The notes under the pieces were generated by a model. The model was not told the origin of the DNA. It saw only the letters and a program-made list of their open reading frames with translations, and did not search any database. Shown here in pieces: positions 32,701 to 45,400 of a stretch of 64,000 nucleotides of DNA (position 1 is the first letter of the stretch; each line of letters opens with the position of its first letter). A program made the position numbers and the translations under genes. Source of the DNA: Fragilaria crotonensis (lineage: Eukaryota; Bacillariophyta; Fragilariophyceae; Fragilariales; Fragilariaceae); contig JAKSYS010000134.1 of NCBI GenBank assembly GCA_022925895.1, positions 1-64,000 on the forward strand. The letters run 5' to 3'.

Positions 32701-35700
32701 CTAGAATGGCATGCCATCGTTCAGACCATCGCTGCTGCCATCATGGCTTCGAGCGGGTGATCTATTGGTCCTGTTCCTATTCCTGCGCCTTTTGTCCCTG
32801 GCGTCGCACCTTGGGCACTGCCCTTGTGCCGATACTTGCGCTTTCAGCTGTTTGTTCTCGGCAGTCAACTGCTGCGACATGAGCTCCATCTTCATCATCG
32901 CGGTGTCCGGCGCCAATGCTGCCATGTAGGCGTCCATGGATTTCATAAACTCCTCGTCGGCCTTTCCTTGGGAGCTTTCTTCCAGATTATAAAGATCCCC
33001 GAGGAAGCGAATCATTTGCTTCATACGCATTGTCTCTTCCTCCACAACAGATACAGTCTTGCCTCGCGCGCGTCGAGTCGACGTAATGGCCACCAAGTTC
33101 TCCGGCGATATCGCCTCGGTCAAGCGGCTAGCGACCTCCATGAACTTTTGCGATCGTTGGCGACGGGCGGATGAATTCCGTTCCAAATCACGCCGGATCG
33201 ACGCCACTTCGTTGACCTTGCGCTCAATTGAGGATGCTGCTGCGGGGGGCCCTGATCCAGTCCTCTTAATGCGTCGAAGCGTTTCGACTTCGTGCTGGAG
33301 GTCACGAATCTGGGTATCCTTCTCCTCCTTCACGACCAATAGTTCATGTGCAATCCTTGCTGTTTCCTGTTCTCGCGCTTGGTGAGTCGTCTCCAAAACA
33401 TCCATTAGCTTTGCCAAGTAGTCATGATGTGACTCTTGTGTACGACGTAGCTCATCCTTTAGCCTCAAGATCTCAGTGACGTTGCCCTCCTCGACTTTGG
33501 TTGCATGCTGTTGAATTCGCATCATTCCCAGCTCGGATTCCTTCTTAATTTTCACGAGTTTCTTCTTGAGTTCAGAAATCTCTTCGTCCTTCTCGTGTAG
33601 TAATCGATCGTAGTCAATCTTTACAGACTCCACTTGCTCCGTTCGCTGCGACTCGAGTGCCTTTATCTGCTTCTTGAGCCCTGTCGTTTCATGCTTGTAT
33701 TCCTCAATAACTTTACTAAGCTTTGACGAAGATTTCACAAGACTTGTCCCTTGCAATCGGCTCGCCGTTGCGGCAGCTTCGGCTGTTTCAACACGAGTTT
33801 CGAGCTCACGCTTTTCTTCGTCAGCCAACCTGAGTTGTACCTTCATTTCAGAATTACGCTCCCGCAGCGTGAAAATTTCTCCACGTAAATAGTCAAACAT
33901 GGATTCCACTTCACGCAGCAATTCTGCATTCACCTGCCTTCCCCCAATTCCTTTCTTCAACCCAAGTAATTTGTTGTCCATGCGCGCCTCTTGCACCGCC
34001 ACTGCCAGCTTGCTCGAAACATGATCCCTCTTCTCCTTGTTTCGCACGGCGCGTTGAATGACAACGGCCGCGGCTTTCATACGCGAAAGCTGATGCACCT
34101 CGGACACTGTTCTCCACGTACTTTGAATCTGCACGGCAGCCTTTTCTTCTCGCATGCGCTGCACAAGTGCCGAAGCTTGACGACCTCGGATCCAGGCAGC
34201 CAATCGAATGCTCGCCATTTTACAAATCTGGTACCGTCGCCATTCCAAATGACCGCGAGCTATTCGTTGGATTTGAATGGCCGCCGTGCGCATGCTGAAG
34301 TAGCGTTCTTGGGCTTGGAGTTGTCGGATCCAGTTTTGAATGAGAATGACGCGTTTGGTGTAATAGTCGAGTCGCTTTGTTTCCAAAAACTCCAACGCGC
34401 CGGCACGGAAGTAGACGCGGGTATTTCCGCATGCAAAGGCGAACTTGGTGTTGTCGTTGCTGCTACTGCTGCTGCTTTCACCAGAATAAAGCTGTGCTTC
34501 TTCTGTTGTTGGATGCAATAGATTTGATAACATGTACCTCACGGCCTCCTTCTCATTTGGTGAATCATTGTAAGTGGCTGCCTGCTCTGCAGTCATGAGA
34601 CAAACAAACCTTTCCCGTGTCGCATCATATCCCAAACGATTTGGAAATGTTTCTCGTGAAATTGTAATGGCTGTCACCAGACCAGCACATTCCAATTGAC
34701 GCATTGTAGTGTAGTGATCCATCATCCTCGGTGTCATGCTTTCATTCGGTTTGATGCATCGAATGTATCGCGTGGTCGTGTCGTGGATGTTGTCCATGAG
34801 GCCCTTCAACTGCAGTCGAAATTTTTGAATAACAGTTTTTGACGTTGTCTTTCGCTTGCCCGGTGACTTTGCCTCTTGCGTGTTGGAAGACTTTGTGTCC
34901 TCCAGAATGCGTTGAAATTCAGACGAAATCAGCTCATTGGTTGATTGACTGACACAATGAAGCAAATCCTCTGGCAACTTGTCCATGTTCCGTTCCACAA
35001 ACTTGGTGGCGTCGTACGTCACAGGACCTGCAAAGTGGCGGATGCCAAACTCTGTCTTGAGGTGCAGTTTCTTGTCAATCATGCGATCGTTATCTTTATT
35101 CACAATCTTGATCTTGTAGACGAACGATTCGTCATTGCCTTTTGGACGTACACACTCTTCGTTCAAACTAACGAGAATGCCAAGCCGATTCTCCAGCAAA
35201 TTCAGGACATCACTGTTGTCAACGACCGCAAAATCAAAAAGTTCGATGCCTTCTGATACATACTCCTCTTGGACCGCACGGAAATTGTCTAGCACGTACT
35301 TGTGTTGCAAGTGTTCATTGGCATAATTGATACACAGCTGCTCAAAGCGATTTACATGGAAGCGTTCAAAACCAAAAATATCCAGCAAGCAAATAACACC
35401 ATACTCGCTTGTCTTTGTCGCTGACTGTCCTTCACCCTCGTCGATCCCTTCACCTGCCTCCTTATCTTGATACGTACGCCCCTGGGTGTACTCATTGATT
35501 GACTTTACCAGCACATCAAAGATTCGAGCGTAAATCTCTTTCGCCAAGGCATCCGTTGAATCTTTGGCCACTGAGGGTGACAATCGGACATGTACCTCAT
35601 CATATCCCGTTTTCAACAATCGGGTGGTCATGCACTGTTCCAACAGGTTGGTTGGTATTCCTAATATATCTTGCAGTTTCATCAGTTCCTCTTGCGACGA

Positions 35701-37305
35701 TACCACAGTCCCCCCTTCCTCGGTTTCGTGACTGGCAGGATCTTCGACAAACACAATGTTTCCCAGTTGCAAGACAGCACAGAGAGCTCGTAAGAGGGTG
35801 GTGAGTCGCTCGTCTTTGAAATCAAAGACTGCCAGCGCCTCCAGAGTTTGGGGCCATTCTTCCTCATCGACACACCCGGCCGCTCCGCGACCGCCACCTA
35901 GCAGGTTGTATTCGTTGTTGTCGCCCAAATAGAGAAAACTCTCCAAATCCGTATTCTCCAGGTCACTCCAAATATTGCGTTTCATTTCGTTTGGAGCCCT
36001 CAGTAGTTGGTAGAAGATGTGATAATTGCGTTCGCCTTTGGAATGCGATACAACACGTGACTTTTCCAAGAGATAGGTATGGCAGATACTTCCCGCCAAG
36101 AGAGGTGGTGTAAACGCTGTGTCGCTGGTGCCACTCTCGTCCACCTCATTGGTGGCATCCCCCTGATTTGTCGACGGTTCCACTTTCTTTCGCTTTGGTT
36201 GGACGGAAAATTGCAATTGTGTGAATTTTCCAAATCGCGAGGAATTGTCATTCCTCAAGGTCTTTGCATTTCCAAATGCTTCAAAGACCGGATTGGACTC
36301 CAACACTCGCTTCACCACACTTTCATCAGTTTCGGCTTCGTCGTCATCCGCTGTGCCCTTGGCCTGTTCTGGGACCAGTGTGGCCAAATGCTGCATCACA
36401 ATTTTGACAGTCTCTGTTTTGCCAGCTCCCGATTCCCCCGTGACAAGAATAGTTTGATTTCCCTCATTCTTCAACAATCCTCGATATGCTAGACAGGAGG
36501 TTTCGTACACATGGGGATCAAAACCAAGTTTGGTGTACTGTGTAAAGGCGTCATCCTCATTCTCCTCCTCGTCGTCGTTATTGTCGCTCCCATCTGGATT
36601 CGGCATGTGACTCCATACCAAGTTCTTGGCATACAAATCTCGCGTTTCCTTCCGATAGAGTTGGTCCATCCAAACAAAGGGATTCATAGCCACAACAATG
36701 TCTCCCACTCGTGTGTAGGGATGATGTGTAGCATGTCGCTCTTTCAAATTGTACAAAATCGCAGCCTCGTGCAAATGTGGCAGATCGGCCATGTCACGTT
36801 TGCTAGAATTTGCATTGTAAGATGTGGTACTGCTCTCAATATTTTGCAAGGGAAGTTCTTGATTGGGATAATCCGAGAGAGATACAACGCGAGTCAACGA
36901 TTTGGCGGTGCCTTCCTCGAGATCAAGAATGGTGGAATCGACACTGAGAACAGTTTGGGCGTGCCAATCGGAAGGCAGAACAATGGAAACCTCGGCTTTT
37001 GTCTTTAGTTCGTCGCAATATCGAATGAAATTAGCTGGAAGCCATGAATATGCCTCATCTTGAATGTACACTGCCGTCGAAGTTTTCAACTTGGATGTGC
37101 TCCGATGTTCTTCTTTCTGTTGCAATAGTGATGCAGAGCGACTCCTTGCCAATGCTAAAATACTCGATTTTCGACGTGCTTTGGAGTCGTTCTGTGCGGA
37201 ACGTACCAATTGCGAGGCAAAGGAAGAGGCACCATTTTCATCAGCGTCGTCGTCAAGTGGAATCTGTCGCTCGTTCTGTTGGAGATACTGCTGTTGTAAG
37301 GTCAT
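32701..37305 (-). CDS. Myosin heavy chain
   Basis: Uninterrupted 1534-aa frame. Motor motifs: LVTGESGAGKTETVK (P-loop, about residue 290), NDNSSRFGKF (switch I), LLDIFGFERFHVN with LCINYANEHLQ (switch II and relay, about 640), IRCIKPNE (about 850). IQ-type motifs follow (AIQIQRIARGHLEWRRY and repeats, about 1010-1100), then a coiled coil (about 1135-1350), then a basic C-terminus with CPRCDARDKRRRNRNR (about 1488). The N-terminus before the motor is about 90 residues longer than a minimal head and is basic. Myosins move on actin using ATP. The tail lacks a recognisable MyTH4, FERM or DIL domain, so it is probably a diatom-lineage class; I do not assign the class number. Confidence 0.95.
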   Translation of the reverse strand: MTLQQQYLQQNERQIPLDDDADENGASSFASQLVRSAQNDSKARRKSSILALARSRSASLLQQKEEHRSTSKLKTSTAVYIQDEAYSWLPANFIRYCDELKTKAEVSIVLPSDWHAQTVLSVDSTILDLEEGTAKSLTRVVSLSDYPNQELPLQNIESSTTSYNANSSKRDMADLPHLHEAAILYNLKERHATHHPYTRVGDIVVAMNPFVWMDQLYRKETRDLYAKNLVWSHMPNPDGSDNNDDEEENEDDAFTQYTKLGFDPHVYETSCLAYRGLLKNEGNQTILVTGESGAGKTETVKIVMQHLATLVPEQAKGTADDDEAETDESVVKRVLESNPVFEAFGNAKTLRNDNSSRFGKFTQLQFSVQPKRKKVEPSTNQGDATNEVDESGTSDTAFTPPLLAGSICHTYLLEKSRVVSHSKGERNYHIFYQLLRAPNEMKRNIWSDLENTDLESFLYLGDNNEYNLLGGGRGAAGCVDEEEWPQTLEALAVFDFKDERLTTLLRALCAVLQLGNIVFVEDPASHETEEGGTVVSSQEELMKLQDILGIPTNLLEQCMTTRLLKTGYDEVHVRLSPSVAKDSTDALAKEIYARIFDVLVKSINEYTQGRTYQDKEAGEGIDEGEGQSATKTSEYGVICLLDIFGFERFHVNRFEQLCINYANEHLQHKYVLDNFRAVQEEYVSEGIELFDFAVVDNSDVLNLLENRLGILVSLNEECVRPKGNDESFVYKIKIVNKDNDRMIDKKLHLKTEFGIRHFAGPVTYDATKFVERNMDKLPEDLLHCVSQSTNELISSEFQRILEDTKSSNTQEAKSPGKRKTTSKTVIQKFRLQLKGLMDNIHDTTTRYIRCIKPNESMTPRMMDHYTTMRQLECAGLVTAITISRETFPNRLGYDATRERFVCLMTAEQAATYNDSPNEKEAVRYMLSNLLHPTTEEAQLYSGESSSSSSNDNTKFAFACGNTRVYFRAGALEFLETKRLDYYTKRVILIQNWIRQLQAQERYFSMRTAAIQIQRIARGHLEWRRYQICKMASIRLAAWIRGRQASALVQRMREEKAAVQIQSTWRTVSEVHQLSRMKAAAVVIQRAVRNKEKRDHVSSKLAVAVQEARMDNKLLGLKKGIGGRQVNAELLREVESMFDYLRGEIFTLRERNSEMKVQLRLADEEKRELETRVETAEAAATASRLQGTSLVKSSSKLSKVIEEYKHETTGLKKQIKALESQRTEQVESVKIDYDRLLHEKDEEISELKKKLVKIKKESELGMMRIQQHATKVEEGNVTEILRLKDELRRTQESHHDYLAKLMDVLETTHQAREQETARIAHELLVVKEEKDTQIRDLQHEVETLRRIKRTGSGPPAAASSIERKVNEVASIRRDLERNSSARRQRSQKFMEVASRLTEAISPENLVAITSTRRARGKTVSVVEEETMRMKQMIRFLGDLYNLEESSQGKADEEFMKSMDAYMAALAPDTAMMKMELMSQQLTAENKQLKAQVSAQGQCPRCDARDKRRRNRNRTNRSPARSHDGSSDGLNDGMPF

Positions 37306-37988
37306 TTTCTGAAGAGGTACGTGTGTATGCGACCGTGGAATGGAATCGACAACAACGTAGCAGTGTCTAATTGAAGGATACGGCCTTTTGCGTCTTCAGA
37401 TCTAAGATCGATGTTGAAGATTAGTATGATGATGCGTGCCAGATGCCTTTCTGCTTTCACTTTTGTGTGTTATTCTCGTGTTTTCTGTGTATTCTATGCG
37501 GTAGGTATTGGCCAACGAACGCTTACGGCAAGGCACGTGACTCTGAGAAAATGACTGCTTTCGCCCGTCTCGAGGTTCCGGAATTTCTGCTTTTATCCTA
37601 GTATTTCTTCTACAGGACTTTTTGTGTATCAGATTGCCACGCGAAACGGACAAAATAGACTGATCGAATTGGTTGGAGGCTGTTGGTATTCGACGGTACT
37701 CAAGTAAAATGGACAATTATCATTTTCTGATTTGACGGATTTTATTATAGAAGAAGAAAGTCCGCAGATTTCTTTCTCCTAATTTCTTTCTTCTACTTAA
37801 GCAAATTGAAGCTTCTTCAATTTTCTTCTAGTTTCTCCCTTTTTCTCCTTTTTTCTAAACAGCTTCTCCTATTTTCTCCCTTTTGCTTCCTTTCGCTTAC
37901 TACGTTGCAAGTCGTAGAATTTTAATTTCGTTGATACGAACTCGAACATATAAAACGTGTCGTACATAAAATTCAACTTAGAGCTGCG
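37306..37988. repeat. Myosin upstream DNA with pyrimidine-rich tract
   Basis: Presumed myosin promoter region. From about 37770 to 37900 the + strand is a run of TTTCTCC/TTCTTC pyrimidine blocks. A very similar tract lies at 50680-50800, on the other side of the hAT element. GAGCTGCG at 37981-37988 is the left target duplication of that element. Confidence 0.55.
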
Positions 37989-38239
37989 CAGGGATGGCAA
38001 AAACCACTTTCGATTTCAAAGTGGTTTTTGGTCTGACCAAAAACCACCGAAAAACCACCCAAAACCACCGAAAAACCACTTTGAAAAACCACTCCGTGTT
38101 AAAACCCCTAGTAAACTTTGCCGCGTAGAAAGAGTACCACCGTAGACGTACAAATTACAAAAAAATACTGTGGTGAATTAGCTACTGTATTGGTCCTTGT
38201 AACGTGGAATACTAGGACTAGTAACTTATAATAGAGGAT

Positions 38240-39189
38240 CTAGGAACCGAGATTAGACGATTGGCAATCACCGTCACTTTCAACATCAATGTAGTCATCG
38301 TCATCCTCAAAACAAGTAAGCTGAGCTACACCCAATCGCTTGGCATCTTGTTTCATGAACTGCATGTTGTTGGTTCTGATATACACGAGCTTTTCAACAA
38401 CATCACTTAAACGGTTTCGTTGCTTTGTATGGATATGTGCAAATGCAGAGAAGTTTCGCTCCGATGCTGCTGATGAAGCCACCATACTGAAGACTTGCTT
38501 TGCCAATCGTTGAAGGGATGGATAGCTGTCGCCGTGAGACAGCCAGAACTTGAGTGGACCAATTGATTGCAGCATTTCGGCTGAAACTGATTCAGAACGT
38601 TTCATTTCTAGTACTGAAATCCGAAAGTTGGTGTAGTCCTCATAGACAGATTGCTGTTCCTCCCGTGTTGGTGGCGTGTCGGAAGAATCTGTAGAGGGGT
38701 GTGCCACAATCAAATCCTCAATTTTCAATCGCATCTCCACACTCATGCCGACACCCAGGTATTGAGGGTCCAGGAGATAGGCAATCCCATGAGCATCGCC
38801 ATACATAAACTCCATTCTCTTTTTAACCAAATGGAGAAGGTAATCTCGCTCTTGTTCAGTAATCAATTTCATCGCAGCAATAGATGTTGGCAATTTCACC
38901 AAGAAGGTTCGGTAGACCTCTGACAATGGCACCTGGTCTGACTGATAAAACACAATTGCCGCATCAATGGGCGCCAAAATTTCAATGGTCTTCTGGAGAA
39001 ATGAAACAAACATGTTGTTGGTAATGATGTCAGCAATTGCCTGTCGCTCCACCTTCTGAGCGTTTGTCCCTGTCACAAAATCCCTGCTGGTAACCAATTG
39101 ATAGAGTACTTCCTCTGCAGCAAGGAGAGAACGAACCATTCCAATTAGTGACCCCCACCGAGTTGCAGCCACCTGTACCAACTCTCTCA
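38240..39189 (-). pseudogene. hAT transposase, C-terminal half
   Basis: Encodes the C-terminal part of the transposase: RELVQVAATRWGSLIGMVRSL (the TRWGS motif), then a long helical insertion domain, then the hAT dimerisation region (LKFWLSHGDSYPSLQRLAKQ, VASSAASERNFSAFAHIHTK, NRLSDVVEKLVYI). The frame is open from the LINE boundary to the stop at 38240 and ends in an acidic tail (CFEDDDDYIDVESDGD). It continues the half at 48395-49903 in the same frame across the 16-bp duplication. Separated by 9.2 kb, it cannot be expressed as one protein. Confidence 0.9.
39174..39189. repeat. LINE target-site duplication, left copy
   Basis: TGTACCAACTCTCTCA, identical to 48395-48410. It lies within the hAT transposase coding sequence (RELV codons on the minus strand). 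Confidence 0.95.
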
Positions 39190-39282
39190 CACAATTTTTT
39201 ATTTTAGTTTTCGCAAATACGAGTCTGTCCGTCAGCCGGTTTGCGTACCAGAAATAGGAAGTTGTCGCGTGAAGCATCCACC

Positions 39283-42200
39283 ATGACTGAGCCATCGGCA
39301 CCGCCGTTGTCTCTCGCTGCTACAGGGATCCGTGATCCGGATCATCCTGAACTCTCATTTGACACGTCGGAATGGAATGAACGCATTTTCTTTGCCGATA
39401 ACGTGGCTCCTTCTCGTAAGGACGTCAGGAGGTATCATTTGACTCAGTTTAAGTCCATTACTAATCCGACAGCCTGGAATCGTTATTTGCATCTCGGGCT
39501 TTATGCCTACGATGACGGCCTCGAATTCGATTGTATCTGGGACGACCCGGAGACGGAATGGGAGAAACGCCACAAGATTGTCTGGTACAACTACGCCTAT
39601 CATCTTCAACATGCCTTGGAAGTGCCGATCAAGTTGAAAGCATGGGTGACCAATTTGTCCCAACCATTTCTCAAGGAAAATGCACCGGATTTCATGGTCA
39701 TCGATACTCGGAAGAAGTCGTGGCGAGACTTGTACTACGCCGACGACGCCGCAGACATGGATCTCGAGACACCCGTGGACGATTGGACAGAAATAGGAAG
39801 CAAACAGAAAGCGTCACCGGGGTGCAAGACTAGCGATCAGTATGTACCAGGAACTACACAACAGGTCCCTCGTATTCATCCTCCTCCTGTGCACCCCAAG
39901 CTCTTTGGAGCCGGTGGTACTACATTGACAACGCTCTCCAACCGTCACAAGTCATCCTCCGGACGGGTCAACAAGACGACCATTCTAGGACGCATGGCTA
40001 GTAAGAGCACTGCCAGCATAAGGTCAGCATGGGCGAAATCTCAAGGCGGTCTCAATGTGGAAGTGGACAGTGGTACAGCGAGAGGTAACAATCATTCTAC
40101 AGTCCCGAACGACGTTATGTACGGGCAGGAGAATCCAGAGGGGGCAGCAGTTGCAGAAGTTATGTTCCCAACAGATCGTACGGAAAAAACGAATACAATA
40201 TCTCCGGGTAATCAACACAGCGAAGGCAAACACGCAACAGAAGATTCCACTACGGCAGGAGACTCCGCAATGAAGCAGTCGGCATTCCAGGAAAACCTCA
40301 ATGTTCCGATCAACGATGGCACACAGCGCATTACCATTCGCTGGAGTCCTGGTGAACGCCTTCATCAATTGGAACGACCACAAGAATGGATCTCCGCTGC
40401 GATGACCGTTTTGAAAGAATTATTTGCTGGAAACAGTGGAGTAGCGTACCGATGGGAAAGCCGTGACCTTGCGACATGGAGATCGCTCGACGAGATGCAG
40501 GAAAGTGAACTTCGAGAGTACTTGTCTCCACAGATCACCTATCTCAAGTCGACCGGAATGTACATCTTCGGACTTCGCTTCGGATTTACGAATTCTAACC
40601 CAGCAGAATGGCAATCCTCAGAACAGACAAAAGAGGCTATGCGTCGCCACAAAGTGTGGGCTACAGTATCAAACTCTTCGTGCCACGGTGGAAAACTTGT
40701 GTATGCAGGGTATCTACTGATGAAGGCACCAAATTCGACCCACAAAATCCGTTATCTGCAAAGCCTACGAAATCGCTTACCTGAGCATACTCCGTTTTTC
40801 GATATCGTTCTTCTCAAGAAAACTCCGTTGGAGCAACATATTCCCCACTTAGCAGTCCAATGTGGAGAAAACCATGTCGCACCATTAACGAAGAGTCTGT
40901 CCATGATCTTGCAAGGACCAGGAGGAGCGGTATTTCTCCCACGCCTCGTACTTGGCAGTCTCCAAAGCAACCAAATTCGTCAGTACTTTGAAACGCATGA
41001 CAACTATCTTAAGTCGCTGCGCAGCATTACTTTGAGTCCCCTGGTGACAAATCTTGATACGATTCGGAAGGAGCATCTTCCGAACGGGGGAGATCATTGA
41101 AAGATCCACAAGAGAATGGGCCACTCAATTAAAATTACCATCCGGCGATTTGGCTAGATGTGACATCGTTAATGGGGGCAGAGACCGAATCACGCGGCTT
41201 CTGGTTCCTCGTCATCTTTACTCGGCAGTATTGGAGGAAGTATCACACTATAAGCTACGACTCAATCCAATGGAGAGACGAGAAGCTCGATTCCGAGACA
41301 GCATACCGGGTCTTCCCGAGATCATTCAGATAGACATCTCGGTCCAACAATCGCTGGCGTATTTAGATACGATGACAAAAGAGGAGATTTGGAAACCGCC
41401 AGTTTCCTCTGATTCCGATTCGACACATCCAGGACATTCTGCGAATCAAACACTGGGAGGCGAGAACGCATGGCACCGCCAGGGAAGAGGAGGCTCATCC
41501 CTCGCATCGAACTTATCCAACCCATCTGGCACCACTGAACATTTTCCCCCCCCCCTTCAAGGCAAACGACCTGCAGTAGCTGCCAAACAGAAAGCGGCAG
41601 CATCCGAAGAAGCAACGGGATCGACTCACTCAGCGATGACCCCTTCTCTTGCGTCGTTAAACATTCAACGATACAATACTCTGGAAGCGCAAATCAAGAA
41701 ACAGCAAGATGCTTTGGACCAGGGACTTCGGCACTCCGCAGAAAGGTTCACCAAAATGGAGAAACAGCTGGAGCAGCTCCGTCGTCTGGACGAACTAGAA
41801 TCCAAAATGCTCACCTCCATGGAGTACCATGTTGCAACCAACACAACGTTGGGTTTACTAACTCGACAAATTGACACCATGATGAAGATGATGACTATAA
41901 CGACTCAAGTTACACAGGACGATGCGTTTCTTAAGCACGCAAGGGCGGCTCTTCCAAGCGAGAGTGTAAGAAAATCCAAATTCCAGCACGTAGATACGGG
42001 TCAAGAAATGCTGGACCAGAAAGAGTGTACAACTTCAGGCTTCACCTCGACGCAGATGGTGTCCAGCGACATTACTCACCACTCACAATCTCCACAAAAG
42101 AAGAAACAGAAACCAGAGAAGGAAACACCGAATCAACAGCACAATCTGCCTTGCGCGACAAATGTGGAGGGAGCAGAGACCGAGGATGAAACGATGATCA

Positions 42201-42460
42201 GCGAGGGTCAAGAGATGACAGATTTTCCAACGACACAAGAGAACATGGCACTCATAGAATTTTCATCCCAAACGAACGAAGAAGCACGACGCCAGCCGAT
42301 AGACACCAATACCACACCGCGAGTCCTCCGACAACCTGAGTTCAGTGCAGCAACACAACGGACAGGAGTATATCCCATTTTTCATTCACGCGACGCCCCA
42401 ACCGATCTGGACGATCAATACAACAAACCCCTCGATCCAGACGGTGGCGACCCCGATTAA
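39283..42460 (+). pseudogene. LINE ORF1 protein (frameshifted)
   Basis: Met 39283 sits in CCACCATGA. The frame runs 605 codons to TGA at 41100, but the protein-like reading continues in the next frame (EIIERSTREWATQL, IVNGGRDRITRLLVPRHLY) to TAA at 42460. The switch is explained by one extra G in GGGGG at 41086-41090. Joined, it would be about 1058 aa: an N-terminal domain with Trp/Tyr-rich segments (NRYLHLGLYAYDDG), low-complexity middle, then a coiled coil (LEAQIKKQQDALDQGL) and a basic KKKQK patch. No CCHC knuckle or RRM is visible. LINE ORF1 proteins usually bind RNA; the function here is inferred only from position. A programmed frameshift cannot be excluded. Confidence 0.7.
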
Positions 42461-45400
42461 TGGCGACGCCAAGCACTCAGTTTGCTTTGTTGCTCAGCGC
42501 GCAAGAGCAACAACGCGGGACAGATCGAGGCAATTCAGACGAGGCAATAACCCCTGTGAGAAGGGGCAGGTATTCGAGATTGGGACCTGATCGTCATCCA
42601 CCGTTACCGAACCTCACTTCAATCCTGTTGGTGCAGAAATTCCGTCCAGGTCGGTTGCAATATAGACGACAAACCGATACGAAAGCTCTTCAGTCGTATG
42701 GAGATGCCCCTATATACAAGGATCCAGGATCGATTCGGATATTTTTACAGAATGTGAAAGGGCTGACGTACTCAACAGGAGTGGAGGATTACAAATATTA
42801 TCTGTCACAAATGGCGGCATACTCAGTGGACTGTTTTGGGTTGGTAGAAACTAATACAGCGTGGCAACAATATTACTTGCAATTGCAATACAGAGAGTGC
42901 GTTCAAAGGCAATTTCGGATCGGAAAAACAGTATTCGGGTTCCCGAGTCAAGAGGTGGATCCTTGCTCAGCAAACGAGACGTTTCAGGCGGGGGGGTGTT
43001 TAACAACAGTTCAAGGGCGAGCAGCAACGACAGTACAAAGTCACGGCATTGTCGATCCAACTGGATTGGGTCGATGGAGCGGGGTTACTCTCGAAGGCAA
43101 AGGTGGCAACGTTCTATCAATCGTCACGGCTTATCGAGTATGCGAGGGGTCAGTCAGACAAGCACCAATTGGAAGCGCTCTTGTAAGAGAGCATGAGTTT
43201 TATCGGAACAAGGGTGAGAAGTCGCCGCAACCTCGTCAACGGTTTCTATCAGAGCTTCGACGGATTATCGAACAATTACAAAACAGAGGACATGCGATTC
43301 TCGTTATGTTAGATGCGAACGGAACTCTCGCGCATGATAAGGCACTCCAGGATTTTCGAGACTTTTCAGGACTTGTTGATCTCCATAGAGCGGATCCTGC
43401 ACCTTCCACTTACATCGGATCGAATAATCGACGAATCGACTATATGCTTGGATGTCACAGAGTGGCTGAGGCAGTCTCCAGGCAAGGAAGTCTGGCTTAC
43501 AACGAGGGACCACAATCTGACCATCGCGGACTCTTTGTTGATTTGGATCTAGAACGGCTTTTGGGAACCAAGTTGAAGAATTCTATGGAGCGCCCGAGCA
43601 CCCGCCGGTTGATCAGCGGAAACCCAGCACTGGTCGCATCATATTTAGAAGGAATGCGAGGCTACTATAAGGACCATAGGATGGTAGAACGCATTTCGAA
43701 GCTTTACGAGACGCACGAAACTTTGACAACCCACCAAGTACGACAGCAATTGACAGCATGGGACAATGATCAGGGCCGCGCCATGAGACACGCAGAGACG
43801 CACCTATCGGCTCCTGCGCGACAATATCAGTGGTCGCCCAAACTTCGGAATTCAGGAGTGATTTTCCGCTACTGGAAACTAAGGTTACGGGAGATGAAGT
43901 ACGCTGAAGAGTACGGTGACACATTCAATCGGTGGGAGGACAAGATCAAGGAATATGATGCCACATTTGAGTTACCGGAGAAAGGAAAGCGGTTACCCCT
44001 TGCGGACATCCGAGCTCGTCTAAACTCGGCATCCAAACACCTGAAGAAAATACAGAAACAGGCGATGTCACATCGACAACAGAGTTTCCAGGATCTTCTA
44101 TCTACCTATGAGGACGATACGAATCCACGAACGTGCAAAGAATCAAAGCGAAGAGCTAAAATTGTCAAGCGTACTTTACTGAGTGAATCATGTCGTCGAC
44201 TGTATAGCAACATTCGCAGCATCGTCAAGCCGGGGGAGTATGGTCCATTGAATACCATCAGGATACCAAGGGAGGCTAAGTCAACTGAAGGTGCGACACT
44301 ACCAGGAAACGTTCATTCTATCTTACGCGAGGTCGATCAGTCTGAGCTAATATGGGATACAATTATAACACGAGAGGACATGGAACAACATTTGGTACAT
44401 TTCAATCGCGAGGCCTTTCGCGCAGCGGCAACCTCTCCATGTGGTCATGGGATCATTCACGATGCGCTTACGTTCACAAGCTTGTCACCAGAAGCAGCAG
44501 ATCTACTGACAGGGATAGTTCCCTCGGAATGGCACGGCGATGATCAACTACTGCGCGAGTTCCTTGCATCGTTTGTTATCCCAACCACAATCCATGACAA
44601 GGATCCGATCAATATCAGTATTTCCGGCGACGACATCAGCAAAGGGTTTAAGGGATGGAAGGAGACAACAAGCACCTCACCATCGGGGAGGCACCTGGGA
44701 CACTACAAGGCACTTATCCAGGATCCGGTTATGCTGGACTGCTTAGCAAAATTTTTGGATATTGCAATCACTCGGGGTATCTCGATTCCACGCTGGCAAA
44801 ATGCAGTGAACGTCATGATTGAAAAAGACAAAGGAGACCCGAAAATTAACAGACTCCGCATTATCCATCTCTTCGAAGCAGATTATAATTTGTTTCTGAA
44901 ATTAATGTGGGGATCTCGCTTGGTCCGTCGAGCGGTGCATATGGATTTGCTTCACGATGGCCAACACGGATCAACGCCAGGAAAAACGACGATGGACCCC
45001 ATCATGCTTACACAACTGACAGCGGACATGTGCCGACTACTCAAAATAAACTATGCTCGCTTTGACAACGACGCGTCAGCATGTTTTGATCGGATAATTG
45101 TGGCCTTGGGCATGCTAGCGGCGCGACGATGCGGTATGCCAGTTAGTGCCATTCGAGCGCATGCCAAGTCATTAGAACTCATGAAGTACATGGTTAAGAC
45201 GGTTTATGGAGTCTCGGAGTCCTCGTATAAAGGCACACCATTTGAACCTCTCTTTGGGACTGGACAAGGGAGCGGTGCATCACCGGCGGTGTGGTTGACG
45301 CTTGTTGTTGTAATGCTGAACACACTTGAAAAGGTGAATCCTTCGCGTATGAGCTTCGCTTCTCCGGATGGACTGAATGTCCATTCCCGGCTGGTGGACG

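Noticed and set aside
41054-41100. Programmed ribosomal frameshift between ORF1 parts
   Set aside because: A single extra G in a GGGGG run explains the shift and similar run-length shifts occur elsewhere in the window; no slippery site with structure was recognised.
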